64,000 nucleotides of DNA from Saprospiraceae bacterium (GTDB taxonomy: Bacteria; Bacteroidota; Bacteroidia; Chitinophagales; Saprospiraceae): positions 1,650,501-1,714,500 of the forward strand of contig JADJWV010000002.1 of assembly GCA_016716185.1 (NCBI GenBank), in the 5' to 3' direction. Shown here in pieces: positions 63,974-64,000 of this stretch (the stretch's first letter is position 1; every line of letters begins with the position of its first letter). The position numbers were made by a program, and so were the translations under genes. Below the pieces are notes generated by a model. That model was not told the origin of the DNA. It saw only the letters and a program-made list of their open reading frames with translations, and did not search any database.

Positions 63974-64000
63974 TTCCATTTACTTTTTGCGAAAAGCACA

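Noticed and set aside
1..64000. tRNA, rRNA, tmRNA, riboswitch and prophage genes
   Set aside because: The few gene-free gaps (all under 400 bp) were read and none showed a cloverleaf, conserved RNA core or phage gene.

Overview
The window is chromosomal DNA of a Bacteroidota member, most likely in or near the Saprospirales. This rests on gene content, not on a search. The signs are type IX secretion (T9SS) components and cargo (PorT, two PorP/SprF-like proteins, two PorE-like OmpA proteins, two giant type B-CTD adhesin-like proteins and a type A-CTD CotH protein), a menaquinone methyltransferase, BshC, a TonB-dependent receptor, several small lipoproteins and barrel proteins, and -7 promoter elements of the TAnnTTTG type. 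Base composition is moderate and AT-leaning. No tRNA, rRNA, CRISPR array, insertion sequence or prophage gene was seen.

Region by region. 0-14.1 kb is dense housekeeping DNA: a partial DUF1573 lipoprotein, aroK-trxB, dnaG and dapB, accD, bshC, a lone DppB-type permease, a barrel protein, engB with a PlsB-like acyltransferase, and an operon of a DEDDh exonuclease, selU (mnmH) and selD. 14.1-20.9 kb is accessory: a multi-spanning membrane protein and its decayed second copy form a 354-bp direct repeat around three AT-rich lipoprotein/barrel genes. Two tandem paralogous two-TM proteins, two LEA-like helical proteins, a small lipoprotein and a degenerate intergenic repeat follow. 20.9-29.6 kb returns to core genes: a MazG-like NTP pyrophosphohydrolase, a TPR protein, gyrA, ubiE/menG-porT, an AcpH-like phosphodiesterase, ychF and a methyltransferase.

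29.7-44.1 kb holds two collinear three-gene modules on the minus strand. Each is ordered PorP/SprF-like, PorE-like (TPR, PD40 propeller, OmpA), then a giant PKD-rich protein with a type B sorting domain. They look like a duplicated T9SS cargo, translocon-partner and anchor cassette. 44.3-46.5 kb carries a translationally overlapping NAD(P)HX-repair enzyme and a zinc-less sirtuin. 46.5-55.0 kb is a tightly packed six-gene minus-strand operon: DUF4956 membrane protein, T9SS-exported CotH protein, HlyD-like adaptor, TolC-like protein, Spy/CpxP-like protein and TonB-dependent receptor. This gene set is the best candidate here for an undescribed system.

55.0-64 kb has an intergenic region with two minisatellites, nrdB-nrdA with a repeat-rich upstream region, an RluE-like pseudouridine synthase, pdhB, mpl, a 55-residue lipoprotein closed by a strong terminator, mnmD and a conserved small protein with a Tudor-like N-terminus. 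SelU/SelD and MnmD both act on the tRNA wobble uridine, so the window encodes two arms of that modification pathway, about 49 kb apart.
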